Assembly (NCBI GenBank): GCA_030704615.1
Contig: CM060734.1
Span: 10,600,001 to 10,664,000 of the forward strand
Source of the DNA: Takakia lepidozioides
Lineage: Eukaryota; Streptophyta; Takakiopsida; Takakiales; Takakiaceae
DNA length: 64,000 nucleotides
Direction: 5' to 3'
Of this stretch, positions 12,068 to 24,100 are shown one piece after another. Below the pieces are notes generated by a model that was not told where the DNA came from, did not search any database, and saw nothing but the letters and a program-made list of their open reading frames with translations. Within the stretch, counting starts at the first letter, position 1. Each line of letters begins with the position of its first letter. Position numbers and translations under genes: made by a program.

Positions 12068-12805
12068 GTGAACGGCGGTAACGACCATCACTCTGTCTCA
12101 ACAAAACTCACAATGAATGGTGTGAAACAAATTCAGAACCATCTACACAAGCAAAGCTTATCCTGCCAAATTCAAAACAAAAGCGAGAGCGAGAGCGAAC
12201 TGCGTTAACGACAATCACAAAAGACAAGGACCTGCCGGATCGGTGTTGTGTAATGACATATATGTGTAAGTGATTGGCGGCAACGACATTCAGTATAGTT
12301 TAGGGCGGACAGTAAGTGCAGATTATTCAGATTGACTCCATTGTGATTACCGTCGCAAGCATTCACGGTTTCTTGTCTATGTCGAGAGTACTTTCCAATC
12401 GATACTTTACCTGAATCTACAGTATGGTCTTCAAATCTTTGATTGGCGGTACCGCCTTTCCACTTCTCTATCTGTTCAACCTCATACAAAGAAAATGCAT
12501 TGCAATACATTATGACTGAATATGCCGACCCTCACTCTCTCTTCAAACACATAGGTACATAAATCTCATGAGGAGAATCGAATGGCATTAACGACGCTCG
12601 CAATTCAGTAGACTTCAATCACATGTTCTTGCTAAAGAAGGGAAGAGGAAGGACTGCTTGAAAGACAATCAGACAGACTGTATGATCTGAACAACAGTGA
12701 ATGACGGTACCGTCAGTCACCCACTCATTATGCTGTAAACCCTTAACAGAGGAGTAGAAAGCAAATCACCGTTGTTTCATGGTGATGGTCGGTAGCGACA
12801 ATCCC
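12068..12805. repeat. Intronic palindrome array 2 of copy A (8 sites)
   Basis: 24-bp palindromic sites start at 12068, 12195, 12270, 12343, 12439, 12578, 12697 and 12782, spaced 73-139 bp. Arms are GTGAATG or GTGATTG, paired with CATTCAC. Centres vary around CGGTAACG, CGTTAACG, CGGCAACG and CGGTACCG. The site at 12697 is nearly perfect (GTGAATGACGG and its complement with one mismatch). They occupy the first intron of gene 1, between exons ending at 12872 and starting at 12088; the first site overlaps the start of the second exon. Confidence 0.85.
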
Positions 12806-13199
12806 TTTCTGGGACATTCCACTCAATCTCTACGCAGATCTTCAACAATGAAATGTAAGTTAGAGAAAACTTACTGGCGCCTTCTTAGGTTTTGAAATTG
12901 GATCCCCTTCTGCAGCTTTCCTCTTCCCTCTCACATCTGCTGGAATTTCTGTCTACTCTAGGGTTTCTGGACCTTTTCCCGGTTCAGCGTTCCTCGTACT
13001 TCCACCTCCTTCAGTTTCCTTGCGAGTCATCTTTGCATCCACAGGCTGGTTTCCAACGCGCACTGTTATTGCCGACTGTGTCACAGCCGCTGCCTCAGTC
13101 TTGGTCTACTCTTATGAATCAATCTCCGCGTTCACCTGCTGCCTTGGCCCTGTGTTCTCCAACAAACGACGCCTCGTCATTTGCTCTCTTGCTCTGCGT

Positions 13200-13750
13200 C
13201 TCTCTCTAAGGGAAGTAAAATAAAGAGACTTTCTTCTCTTTCGTATTGTAGAAGGAACCCTCTCCAGCTTGACTACCACTCTCCCTCTAAGCGCGAAAAG
13301 TAGAAAAACGAAGTGACTCCCGATTTCTTGCGGGATTGCGTGCGTTGTTGCTTGTCTCTAGAAGCATCGGATTCCCTCTCGCGTGACCATTACACATAGT
13401 CGTTCCCTTATTAGTGCACATGCCAGCAATTAGAGTACAGCTGTTCGTATTCAGTTATCGATGTCTGACGTGTGTCGCCCAAAATAAACGGCGTGTTCTT
13501 TATTAGAACGGTTTCAATATTTAAAAATAACAGCGAATCCCAGAAATCTTGGCGCACAGTCTTAGACAAATATATGTAAATGAACGAGAGTTTGATGACA
13601 AATTTTGGGATATTATACACGGTCATCCTTGTTAGCCAACCCCATGTTCGTTTCTCATTTTGAACTTTCCAGGTGCGCATGATCATTGGTAGTAGTATAA
13701 AGATACATTTACTTAGTCTGCAATCCCACCCTCAGATCCTGTGGCATGCT
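13200..13750. promoter_or_regulatory. Divergent promoter region of copy A
   Basis: This interval separates the 5' ends of gene 1 (leftward) and gene 2 (rightward). On the minus strand just before the gene-1 start, AAGTCTCTTTA is followed by TTTACTTC. Copy B has AAGTCTCTTTACTTCACG in the same place before its gene-1 start, so the block is conserved between copies. No unambiguous TATA box is seen in copy A. Confidence 0.45.
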
Positions 13751-13837
13751 TCCAGGAAGTCGGCTTGTTATTGTGTTTATTGATGAGGTTCTGATTAACG
13801 GTTTAACAGCTGCCGACATTGCTCCTAGGGATACTCT

Positions 13838-16800
13838 GACCACTGGGCCCACAAGAAAAGTAATTACGACAAACCAGTGCCGTTCTCCCCGGAAGTCCTT
13901 GACAATGGATTTGCAATTGTTCTGGAACATGTCTTGGCTACCCGTTTTCAACTTCAGAATGGCTCCATCTTTTTGGAGAAAGAGGTATACGATTTGAAAG
14001 GGAAGTTGTTGAAATACTCTTTCCAAAACCGTGATGAGACGGCTCATGTCAGCCAGTGGAGAGTGCGCCCTGGTCGATACAGAGTACTTGGAGAGCCTCG
14101 GCGAAAGTCCCTTGGGTCATATGTGATGCCCGGGACTGCTGCTTCGGTCGTTGAAGACAATAGGGAGGTGGTGGTGAAAAAAGAACAGACGTCCTCCACT
14201 CCAATCGTTGAGCTTTCGGATTCGTCCGATGATGACATAAGTGAAATTCCAAATCCAATCCTTCCTACTGTGGTTGGAGAAGCTGATGAAGAAGAGATTT
14301 GTAGTGTCATTCCAAAATTATGGGCGATGGGAGGAATGGCTGGATTCAAAAGTGAGTTGCGAGGAATTGATTGGGAATCTTTGAAGCAGGTGCCTGTGAA
14401 GTTCTTGCCAGAGACTTTTGATGGTGATATCCTATTCAAGCTGCCTCCTCCTCCGCGAGTTGCAGGTGTAACAATCATGATGCATGGAATGGACAAGAAA
14501 CACGACGGGCACCCGTGGTGCAGAACAAAAACATCCAATATTCAGAATGATGACAAGCTTGTTTTCAAGAGAACAGTTTGCAATGGACACCTTAGGTGTG
14601 ATAATTTGAATTGCAGACACTTTCTTCAGTCTGGGGTTCATAATCAAAGAGAATGGGAGGGTCTGGCGGAAAATCCATTTCAGCCTGGGACTGCCCCACC
14701 ACCGGCAAACACTTTCGTCTGCAAATTTTGCAAACTTGTGCCATCCTGCTTAGCGCTCTGCGGAGCAAGAATGTATTATGTTTTCCACTGTTTGGAAACA
14801 ATGACAAGAGCTTGTGTGCATTTCGGATTCCATAACCATCCTGTCTCGAAGGGGGATTACAGGGACAGTGTTGAGACAGTATCGAGGTTGATTAAACAGG
14901 AGTTCGGAGAAACCCATCCGCAACAACATCTGCAATTGCTCTTGGCACAAGCAAGTCCTTCTTGGAAAGCCATATTTTGAGTGAAGGGGATTCTGTGGGG
15001 ACTAAACTTGACGATGCAACATTGGACCTGGTCATGGATCATTTCTCCACTTTGAGTTCACCTAATATTCGGCATCAGATCAATGCATTAAGAATGGGCT
15101 CTGGTATCAGAGGCTACATAGACAACATTTTGGAGTTGAAACAAGTAAACAAGTACGATTACATCCAGGACAATGTATTCCCAGGTCAATGTGCCATCAA
15201 AGTTTTTCTTTTCAAAATGTCGACTGTTGGGGAGGGCAGTGGGGTTAGCCTCGTGAAGCGGATGCAGAAGACTGGGGACTTGCAAAACTGTTTTCTTATG
15301 TTTGATCATGTGAAATGAGTGAAGGATTGGACGACAATGGCTTGTCATGTCTACGATCTAGTGTACCAACGAGTTATGACAATTGCAGTTTGTGACATGC
15401 AATCCGAGGATACGGAATCCCATAAGCTCATGTGGAATTCCCTGATACGTGTCATGGGCTGCCATCTCCAAATTTCGCAGGTTTCATGGCGGATAGTGCT
15501 CAAGCAAATTTCAATGCTGTTCGTATTGTCTTCGGATCGGGCGACCCAAAAGTGCCAATGCGAGGAAGAGAGCGTACATGTCTATTCCATTGGACACAAT
15601 CTCTAGAAAAACATACAAAGTCGGACATCAAACCAGAGATGCAGACTCAGCACTGTAAATTGTTCAAAGAGTACAAAGATGCTAGAATAATGAAGGAGGC
15701 GGACACTTTGTTCCAGACAATTCGTGCCTGGTGGTTCTCTTCTGGAGCTGCATCACTTGAGAGTATGAGAGCATTGGAAGATTGGCTGGCGTTTTGGCAC
15801 TTCCGGTATAGACAGTGGGGAGCAGCCATGGCAGTGGTACGAGGCTTATATTTCTTGCTTTATTCATACATTTACTTTCCATTTTATTGTGTCCTCGCTT
15901 TCTTTATGTTGTTTTCTGTTCACTGTTTTGAAGTGTGGTTCTCCACTTTGCAAAACATGTCCATTGAGGAAATGGCAGACATGTCATCTTGCAATTTGGC
16001 ATAAACTGTGCACAACGCATGGTTGCAGCAGTCTGGGAAACGAGGTCGGGATTTGTATGTGGCAACAACAGATGATTTGATACGTGCCTTGCGACAACAA
16101 ACCCGATACCGTGATTTCTTACGAGGTGGGGTTGGTGGCAAGGGTCCGGACAAATGGGAGTTGATGTTGCGTGCTGCAAACAGATCTGGGGATCCAATCA
16201 AGATAGCACGGGTGGTGAGCATGTATGCCCAGGGAATGCCACTTGTTTCTAGAGTTCCACATCTTGAAGGAAAGGAGAGATTCGGCTCCTGTAAGAGGAA
16301 ATTGAACACTCCACCTGGTTCGGATTCCGATTCGCACTGGGGAGACCTTGATAACTTCTCGAAGCCTCGTGTTCCCCTGCATGACAGCTCCATGTCCGGA
16401 ACCTCCATTGTGGAGGAACCTCCAACACGACGGCAAGCTCCATCATCAAACAGTGCCACTGAAATGGTGCAGGAGAGAAACAACCCCCTTGATGTGCTTG
16501 AGTCCGCATGCCCCGACCACGTTTGGCACATAGAACGCACAAGTGTAGGGTCTTGTGTGAAATGTACAGCGATCAGGGCAACTAATTTCGAGAAGTGCAC
16601 TTTATCTATATCCAGAGGTGGTGCCCAAATTCCTGCTCCGACTTTCACGGGTTTGATGCGTCCATACGGTCAATCAGAAGCCAAGAACCACAAGTTCTGG
16701 TTCTGCACAGATGATTGTGCCAGATGTGTGCATGGAACTGTACGTCCTTCCGTAGTGATGAAGCCATCTCCTCCAACTGTTTGGCCCGTGAAGGTGGGAA

Positions 16801-17338
16801 CACATCTCAGATTTCAGGAGATTGAAATGCTGGAGGAGGCAGGCTTTTCCCTTGCGAGACAACCCCAACTCCATGCATGTGCTACTACTTCTGCGTCCTC
16901 CCGGGTCTCCCCGGCAAATCCTGACTTGTGGCCAACCAAACGAGATGGAAAGCTCGTTCGGCGTTTCCCTCCAACCGCTGAACACTTTGGCAAAGTGGAG
17001 TCCGCAAGAATGCTCCAAGCTCGTGTTGGAAGCACCACGGAAGTACCTGATCCAGGATATGGTCGGGTATTCACAATCATCACTTCCACGTCTGCTGTTC
17101 ATGACAGGACCTACGACATCACGGTTTCCAATTTCCCCAATTGCACATGTTCTGATTTTGTGAATATGCAATCAACCAGTTTGGGCAAGAGAGGTAAATT
17201 CATACCCTGCAAACATTTGTATTTCATATTTTTTAAGAGGATGGTTTGCGATCCCAAACGTGATAACTTCATTCACAGGCCACTATGAGTTTCAACGAGG
17301 TCGATACTCTATTGCAGCGGGATACAACACACGGGTAG
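13838..17338 (+). pseudogene. Gene 2 of copy A: MULE-like DDE transposase with SWIM zinc finger (decayed)
   Basis: Order of parts: an N-terminal region conserved in copy B (YDLKGK, MPGTAASV); an acidic stretch (VELSDSSDDDISE, about 14208); a Cys/His region ending FGFHNHPVSKG (14823-14853), like WRKY-GCM1/FAR1-type HxH fingers; a putative RNase H-fold core with LMFDH (15297), FMADSAQANFNAVR (15485) and CLFHW (15580, the CxxH insertion common in MULE and hAT enzymes); LEDWLAFW as a candidate for the final acidic residue; and a SWIM finger CTC-DF...CKHLYFIF (17144-17230). An intron lies at about 15838-15945. Lesions against copy B: frameshifts near 14.92 and 15.45 kb, TGA at 15316-15318 (probably from CGA), TAA at 16002-16004 and a one-base loss near 17273. 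The family is MULE-like by architecture; exact superfamily is uncertain. Confidence 0.65.
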
Positions 17339-17847
17339 CATCAACTATGCAATGTGGTATGTGGACGACCATGATTTGAAATGTGTAATTCACATCAATT
17401 CGTCGGCGGTGCAATGATATGGCCTCCAACTATACGGAGTGAGCTCTGAGTGACAACTTTTAAAAGCACATTTGTCATTGCACCGTTCGAAGTCTACATG
17501 TCTTGCTGTCGCTATGCACTACAATCATCTTTTGAAGATGATCCTAACTCTCATTGTTATTTGAGGGAGGAAGGTCTTCCCATGGCAGCCTCTATGGCAC
17601 ACACTTTGTGAGGATATTTTCTCGTCCTCGTAATTGTAAAAGTGAAACAAGCATTTGTAATTGCACAATGTTGGATGCTATAATTGTAGGCCTCATGGTA
17701 GTCTTGATTCTATTTAGGCAAGATTCCCTGCATTAATTCCACGGTCATAGGACCATCCTCGGTTATAGGCGGCGCATGTTAATGCTGACGTGGCAGATGA
17801 CGGATAGTGCCACGTCATCATTTGCCGCCACATCAGCATGCTGACAT
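17339..17847. other. 3' flank of gene 2, copy A
   Basis: No further gene seen. Bases 17760-17900 are rich in ACGTCA/TGACGT and form several overlapping inverted repeats, for example CGCTCACGCC and GGCGTGAGCG separated by 9 bases. Confidence 0.5.
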
Positions 17848-17898
17848 GACGCTCACGCCACGTCAGCTGGCGTGAGCGTACGCTCGCGCGCTCACGCC
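17848..17898 (-). repeat. Candidate right terminal inverted repeat of copy A
   Basis: CGCTCACGCC, then GGCGTGAGCGTA, ending in GCGCTCACGCC. In reverse complement it matches the block order at 6409-6470. It lies only about 10 bp from the probable LTR end of retrotransposon E2, so one boundary may define the other. Confidence 0.4.
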
Positions 17899-17908
17899 AT
17901 TGCATCGT

Positions 17909-19091
17909 TGTAATCTCTCTGATACAAAGTCAACAGCTCTCAATACCATTCTTTATTAACTAACCATAGATTGATTATCTCTTTGTCGCTACATTGTAAT
18001 CTCTTAAAGATATCTAGAGACAAACTATTAGGCAGTTCGGTAATTAGTTCTACAGGATATGCTATCTGTTCTCCTTCACACATCGCAAGTGATCCTTCTT
18101 CACCACCAATTCTGTTTCTCCAGTCGCTCTAGGGATTTTCCCTCACCAAAATTATAATTCCATTCTCTCATAAGTTCAGGATAGCCTTTAAATGGTCTAT
18201 ACCACTTTTGCAACCAACTATGCTTCCAATAACAACTCCGGTATAGGATGGATATCTCCCTACACCATCCTTTATTGACCAATTGCAATAAGAATACTTC
18301 TTTATCACTACAACAAAGCTTCTGAAAGATATCGATAAATGGTCTGGTAATCCAGTGATCAACTCTGACACTTCCTTTATTCCCTCACCATGGCTCTCTG
18401 CCATGCAAATGATTTTAATTCACTGTTATACTCCTACCCTGAATCCAATTGAAGACTCTTTCTATCTTTGTTTCCTTAATCTGCTCCTTCTTGAGCTTTG
18501 AATATCTCCCTATCGATATTTCTCTTGATAGACCAGAAACTAATTCTCACATCAAATTCTTATCTGTTTCATTTATGCTCATTCTCACCATCTCATATAG
18601 TTATGGTTCTTCAGTTCTTACACACAGAAACAACTTCTCATTCCATCACTCCATTCTTCACACATATACAAAGTGAATTGCACTTCCTTTTTCTACTTCT
18701 TCTCATTCATAAATCACAACACTGCAAGAACGCAAACCTAAATCTACCATTGCAGAATAACTCTATAGTCTATCTTCTACTCACTCTACTCTCCCTATTC
18801 CCGGTCACGGCTCTCTGGCTCAATTGACACATTCTGCTTCTCAGGAACGCATTATATAGCAGGGCGCTTCAATAACTGTAATAACCGCTCAAACTCCTTC
18901 ATCCATCCTTTACAATTATTCATCCATCTCTTCTATCATTCAGTCCAAAATAGACTATCGACTGTATACAAGATATCGAAGAACATTGCCCTATCGCAGC
19001 AATATCGAAGGTATCGCAGGCTATATCGATGAGAAAGATATTAAAAAGTTCTGAAAATTGTCATTAAGTCAGAAATTCCTATTATTCTACA
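17909..19091 (-). repeat. Probable 3' LTR of retrotransposon E2
   Basis: Read on the minus strand it starts TGTAGAATAATAGG at 19091, directly after a purine-rich tract (AGGAGTGGGGCTA), and ends near GAGATTACA at 17909. A TATA box (CTATATAA, minus strand) lies at about 18850. The second LTR is missing from the window, so the left boundary rests on the TG...CA rule and position only. An imperfect internal duplication is visible (about 17940-18050 and 18270-18370). Confidence 0.5.
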
Positions 19092-19156
19092 TAGCCCCAC
19101 TCCTAATTGTGTAGCGCCCTCGCAAACACTATATCTTCTGCAACTAATTTCTTGGC

Positions 19157-20150
19157 CGCTTACTCCCGCCTCCCCTCTGACTCATGCGATCGACAATGGT
19201 CACGCTCATCACCTTCCTTCTGGAACTGCTTGAACGCCATATAGGGGTGGTATCGCGAAGGCCCCCAATCATCATACATAGCAGAATTTGCACACTGAAG
19301 AAATCCAGTCAAGCACATCAATTCTAACACCCTCATTTCCCTTGCCGGGTGATGCAATAACTTGGCTACTATCCCGAATTCATGTCCTCCCAACATAGGC
19401 CTGTTAACATCAACAACAACATGGTAGTAGTGACACCACTTAGCCAAAACCCCGCAAAAGACGGCTGCCATAAAACACAAAGGATCAAAATGATTCGCAT
19501 GCAGCCCCTGAAAGGCTTTGTACGCTGTCTCACAATAGTCCGCACTGCTGAACTCTCCCGGAATTAATGGCCAATTGTAAGGTAAGGACGTCAAGTGCTC
19601 ATTCTCGTGCCATTGACCACGACGCGCACACATACATACACCAAATCGGCATGTAATATTCCGTGGCCACGGTCCACCGATTGGTGTCAATCGAGTGCCC
19701 ATCTTCAAAATCAATTCTCCTGTTGCAGTGTGGCCATAGTCCTGCCCCATCCATAACAACACTTCCCAACATGGCAACACCTTATCGTCAGAATCCGCAT
19801 AGACCTTCTCCGTCCTGCCCAAAAACTCTGAGTACTCCCAGTTAGTAGGAAAATGACATCGTTCGAATATCGCAAACCCCACCTGTGTGACTTGTGTAGC
19901 ACTGGGTTGATTGATGTACAAGTCCTCCATCCATCTGGCCGTCAATAACTTTGGCCAAGTTTTTGCTTCCATCCACTTGCTTACCCTTTGCTGAATTGCA
20001 GTCTGCGTCCAAACATAGGCAGATCCATGTAAACACTCCAGGACCAGCCGATACCTGCAATGAGCTCTCTCCAACATCGTATGGAACCGGGTCTCGTCCA
20101 ACACTTGAGCCACCAGAGGTTGCACCATATCCAGGTACCTCGGCAACAGT
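19157..20150 (-). pseudogene. E2 post-pol ORF, C-terminal part
   Basis: This frame (from PRYLDMVQP) is the direct continuation of the one ending at 33368 once E1 and one copy of its target duplication are removed; the joint reads through the same frame (LDDK, L, LPRYLD). The 330-residue region is rich in W, C and H and has no domain I can name. It ends SEGRRE and stop, and is followed within 70 bp by the purine tract and LTR of E2. Confidence 0.6.
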
Positions 20151-21151
20151 TGTCGAGCGGCTTTTATTCACCCATCCCTTCGCTATCCGAGGTGGAAACT
20201 CCAAGATAGAAGAGTTGGATATCTCTAAGCACTCAGCCCGCTCAGACCAATCAGTCATGACCTACAGCTAGTGTATCATGGTTGTGCTTCCTATTTGTAT
20301 TTCTTCTTGCCCTCATGTTAGCAAATTACCTTACTGTGTATATTGAAGCATCAGATTACTTCAGTAACTACCAGATTCCATTTATTCATCCATTCATTCC
20401 ACAACTTCACTCATGTCTCTCTACACAGTGTGTTTGCATCGATTAAGTATCAGATTAAGATTTATCAGGTATCAGGCCAATGCCATGGTGTCCCTAATCT
20501 GCTCTACTGTATGATTCTGCAGCTTGCATGAATTAAGCATCGACCAAGCCATCTTCCCATCTTCGCTGTTTCCCGCTCTTCGCTTCATCTCCTCCCCCTC
20601 TGACCAAGTCGCTCTCCCAAGAACTGATCCCCCATTCGTTGCTGCTCTGCCTCATCTACATGCAAGCTGTTCTAACCACCTAACTAACTAACTGTCACCC
20701 CAAGAAGTAACACGTTTCCCCTGCAGATGTCGTTCTCACATAGTCATTCCCTGCCAATGATAACCGTTCCCTATGTACACTGTGACTGGCTGTGTCGGGC
20801 TGTGACTGTGCCAAACTGTGACTGGCTGTGTCGGACTGCATCGGGCTGTGATTGGCTGTGTAAAACTGTGTGAAGTTGTGTCGGGCTATGTCGTGCTGTG
20901 TCTGACTGTGCAAAGCTGTGTCGAGCTGTGATAGACTGTGATAGACTGTGATAGACTGTGATGGGCTGTGACTGGCTGTGTAAGCCTGTCAACCCCCGCC
21001 CCCCCCCCCCCCCCCCCCCCCCCCTAAAGCCTGCGCCTGTCACCCCTAAGGCCTCTGTTGGTCTAAGTCTACCATCCGTAAGTCTGTGCAAAAATTAAGG
21101 GTACCCCACAAAACCCATAAAAATGTCTAAGTCCCAGACAGCCCTCTAACA
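20151..21151 (-). repeat. E1 3' LTR
   Basis: Minus strand starts TGTTAGAGGGCTGTC and ends GCCGCTCGACA. It aligns along its length with 32333-33362. It contains a decamer minisatellite (CACAGCC, GACACAGC and similar, at about 20770-20990) and a poly-C run at about 20993-21024 that is absent from the other LTR. Confidence 0.9.
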
Positions 21152-21172
21152 TTACCCCTCCCCCTCTCAAAA
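21152..21172 (-). promoter_or_regulatory. E1 polypurine tract
   Basis: The minus strand reads GAGAGGGGGAGGGGTAA immediately before the 3' LTR, the expected site for plus-strand priming. Confidence 0.8.
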
Positions 21173-21189
21173 AGCCATGTCCTCACGGT

Positions 21190-24100
21190 TTATTGTTTAG
21201 GATCAGCAAACCGTTGTGAGCGAGCACCCTTTTGACGGTGAGAATCCTTTGGAGGGCTCTGTGTGCGAGCCCGAGCCCTGTCACTGGCTGATGGAGAGGA
21301 TTGAGTACCAAACGGAAATGTCTGACCTTCTTGTGGTTGATAATGAGCTAACCTCTCAGGCATAGGAGATCCCTGCCGTTTCTTCTCTGCCATTTATAGT
21401 GCGTAGTCCTCCGCCATGTCAAAAGGTTCCTCTATAGAACCAGTAGTATCAGAATCATCGTCCCCCCTGAGGTGTTTCGGCGGCCGAACCTTAAGTGGTT
21501 CCTCAGGAATCCTGCATGACATGCAGTGTTGGCCCACCATGTCTGGAAGCTTGAACTGGACTACTTGCTTTAATCGCTTGCAAGCAAAATGAGTGAATTC
21601 CATGAACTCTTTGGCCGTATAGGTGAGAGGTGTTCCAATGACCTTGGAACAGTGTAAGTATTTCCAGGCTTCATGTCCATTATAAAAAATATCATCAGGG
21701 CCCAATTTTTCTTTGGCCAAGCTGTTCCAAGCCAAATTAAACCATGAACGAAGCTGGGAATCCTTCTGTATCATGATCTTTGCATCATATAGATACATAT
21801 GAGGTGGAACCGAAGGTAAAACCCAATGATCTCCACTGGAATAACTCAGAAATCCTGACTGCATCTTCTGCTGCTCAATGTGATAATGTGCAAGGAAACA
21901 AGTAGCATAGTACAATCCACAACCCATGACAATACTAGATACCTCCTTGGTCTTGGTGTAGATGTACCCATGAACAACCTGGAAGACAATTAATTCTTTC
22001 AGCATGGTGCCTGCCTCAGACCAGTACCTTGCAAAATGATGATCCTCAATGGGTTGATTGTTCGGAAGAACCTTAGTCCGAGTTGCCACTAGCAACCAAA
22101 TGCGCATGATCTGGTAATAATGTGCCAAAGATTGTGGAGGACTGAATTCCTTCCAAGCCAAATCCATCACAATGGGAATTTGGTTGAAGGGCATAATCAT
22201 AGCCCGATTGTACTCCCGCGCAGCAGGAGTCCTAGGTGGGTTGAAAGCAGCATCCCCCCAAACCTCAGACTATGGCTGCGCCATGGTATCGACAACATCA
22301 GCCACCTGCACAGCCACCTGCTGTAGAGATTGTGATATTGCCACCGCTGTCCCTCCTACTGCTGACAACTCTTGCACCTCCTGTGATGAAGACTGGAAAA
22401 TCAGAGTCCTGGCATGCAAATAAGTAGCCACCAGCTGCTCCTCAGGAACAAAGACTCTTTTGTCAATATTGGAACTCAGGTCATCCACTTGAGTTTGCAG
22501 GCCTTCCACATCATCCTGTAACTCCGCAATCCTACTATAGACATTGTCTATAGTAGTTGTGGCAATGTTCTGGACTTGCAATCTGAGATCATTCATCGTC
22601 CCCCTGAGTGAGCTTTTGTGGTGCTTTCCCTTCCACCGGCCCTTGTGTTAACCATACTTGCATAAGATGATTATCCATCAAGTCCTGTGTAGCACCCCTG
22701 AGAGCCTGCTCCTCCTTAAGTCTGTACACATCTAACTGTTGTTGTAAAGCCTCCATGCACTTTGCATGAGGGTCAACCAAGGCCGCATAGGCAACAGCCA
22801 AATTATTGGCTTCCTTCCAAGCCTTGTTAGCCACAGAGAGTTCATTCTTGTGGCCCGTGAGTGATTGCTGCAACTGCAGGATGAACCTTTCTTTTTCAGC
22901 CTCAACTTGACTGTACTGTTGAAAAGTATCCTCATTGCGATGGAGAGTAGCCTTCAGATCAGCACTAAGTTTCCCCTGCTCTACTGTCTCAACCTCGGCC
23001 ATCATACATCTCTTTGCTTGTCTGTTAACTTCTAACGCAGTCTGCTGCAGAGCAGTTGTTAGTGTGGCACATTGTATGGTCATTCTCTGATGAACTGTCT
23101 CCAACTCAGTATGAAGCACCTTCACTTCCTGCAATTTTCCCTCATGCTGCACCTGCAATTGGTATAGCTGCTGCTTATGTGCTTCATGCAATTTCCCCTG
23201 CTCCAGACCTGCTTCAATCATATTCCCCTTGGCTAGCTGCAGGGCAGCCTTGGTGTCCACCAATTCTTTCTGCAACTTGAGGTTGGCCTCCATATCCACC
23301 TTGTTTGCACACTCGGTGGCAATTCTAGCCTCAAACTCCTGCTTGAGTTCCTCCCTCAAAGCTGCCAATTGTGTAGATGGAACATAGGATTTCACATAAG
23401 TGCCCAACAAATTGAGTGTCCTGCTTATAGAACTCATAAGCATGGCCTGCTGTGGATCTTCCTGGTGAACTTGTTGCTGTTCTCCCTAATCCTCCATAGT
23501 GTGATGTTTCACCAACCATTCAGGCCATGTTCCCACAAGATCCTCTTCCTGAACGACCTCATTCTCCACAGGCGCAGCAGTGCCCTTACATTCTACCTCT
23601 GGAACCTCCGCCAAAGGTTTGGGTATTACATGCACAGCAGGGATTTCCTTAGACAAACTTTACACCTCTGGTACCACTGGTTCCTTGACCAAGCCAGAGT
23701 TTTCATAGAGAAGGTCACCCTTCTCAATTTCTGCCACGACCTGCTCTGTAGTGGGAATGTCCAACCCTTCTCCTTCCAGAGCAATAGGCTTTGGTGCAAC
23801 AACATGTACTAATTGAGGGACCTCTAAGACAACCGAGTCAACTGGCTGTGATGGCTATGGTACCGATTTGACTTCTTCTTCCCTCTCCAAGGGTCGTGCT
23901 TCCAGTAATAACAGCCCTCGGTGTTGTTGTTCCCCATCTTGCACAAGAGCTATGGAAACATCATCATTTCGTGGTTTCCTTGAAGCTAGTGGATCTGCCA
24001 CTATAGTCGTGTCCCTCTTTTGTCTCTTGGATTGGTGCCGCCCCTCCAATCCATCTTCACCCTGTGAAGAGCCTTGCTCCTCAATTGCAGTAGTTGCTGC

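Larger units (their letters stand above)
7119..13180 (-). pseudogene. Gene 1 of copy A: ParB/Srx-like protein with a methyltransferase-like C-terminus (decayed)
   Basis: Multi-exon minus-strand gene, not a described family as far as I can tell. Visible exons: charged N-terminus 13180-12872 (starts MTRRR, donor GTAAGT); 12088-11397; 11294-11110; 11041-10602; 10517-10330; Lys/Glu-rich linker and start of a domain, about 8950-8676; 8562 to about 8230; probable further exons at about 7950-7830 and 7328-7119. The 12088-11397 exon holds VWDGNHRLLAWMGYI, the GNHR signature of ParB/sulfiredoxin folds. The 8562 exon reads DIVILDIPDG, then AGTLLLFQSC, then GFEVLRTW, resembling strands 4-6 of a SAM methyltransferase; motif I is not obvious. 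Lesions include in-frame TAGs in exon 1 and at 11807 and a one-base shift near 10810. Exons 2-5 align with copy B (about 60% identity by eye). Confidence 0.6.
6409..17898. mobile_element. Copy A of a two-gene DNA transposon (ParB-like protein plus MULE-like SWIM transposase)
   Basis: Two genes diverge from about 13.2-13.7 kb: gene 1 to the left (minus strand, to about 7.1 kb) and gene 2 to the right (plus strand, to 17338). The same gene pair in the same divergent arrangement recurs inverted at about 38.6-46.35 kb, so the pair moves or duplicates as a unit. Proposed ends are inverted: GGCGTGAGC at 6409 and GCTCACGCC ending at 17898, each with an inner TACGCTCACGCC block when read inwards. Flanking octamers AATGCCTC and ATTGCATC match at 6 of 8 positions, which could be an eroded target duplication. 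The ends are provisional; the unit itself is well supported. All genes inside are broken by stops and frameshifts. Confidence 0.6.

Noticed and set aside
14044-14538. Minus-strand open frame (164 codons)
   Set aside because: Antisense to the conserved gene-2 N-terminal region; no domain.
15920-16648. Long minus-strand open frame (242 codons)
   Set aside because: Shadow of the conserved gene-2 frame on the plus strand, which aligns with copy B and carries the SWIM region.
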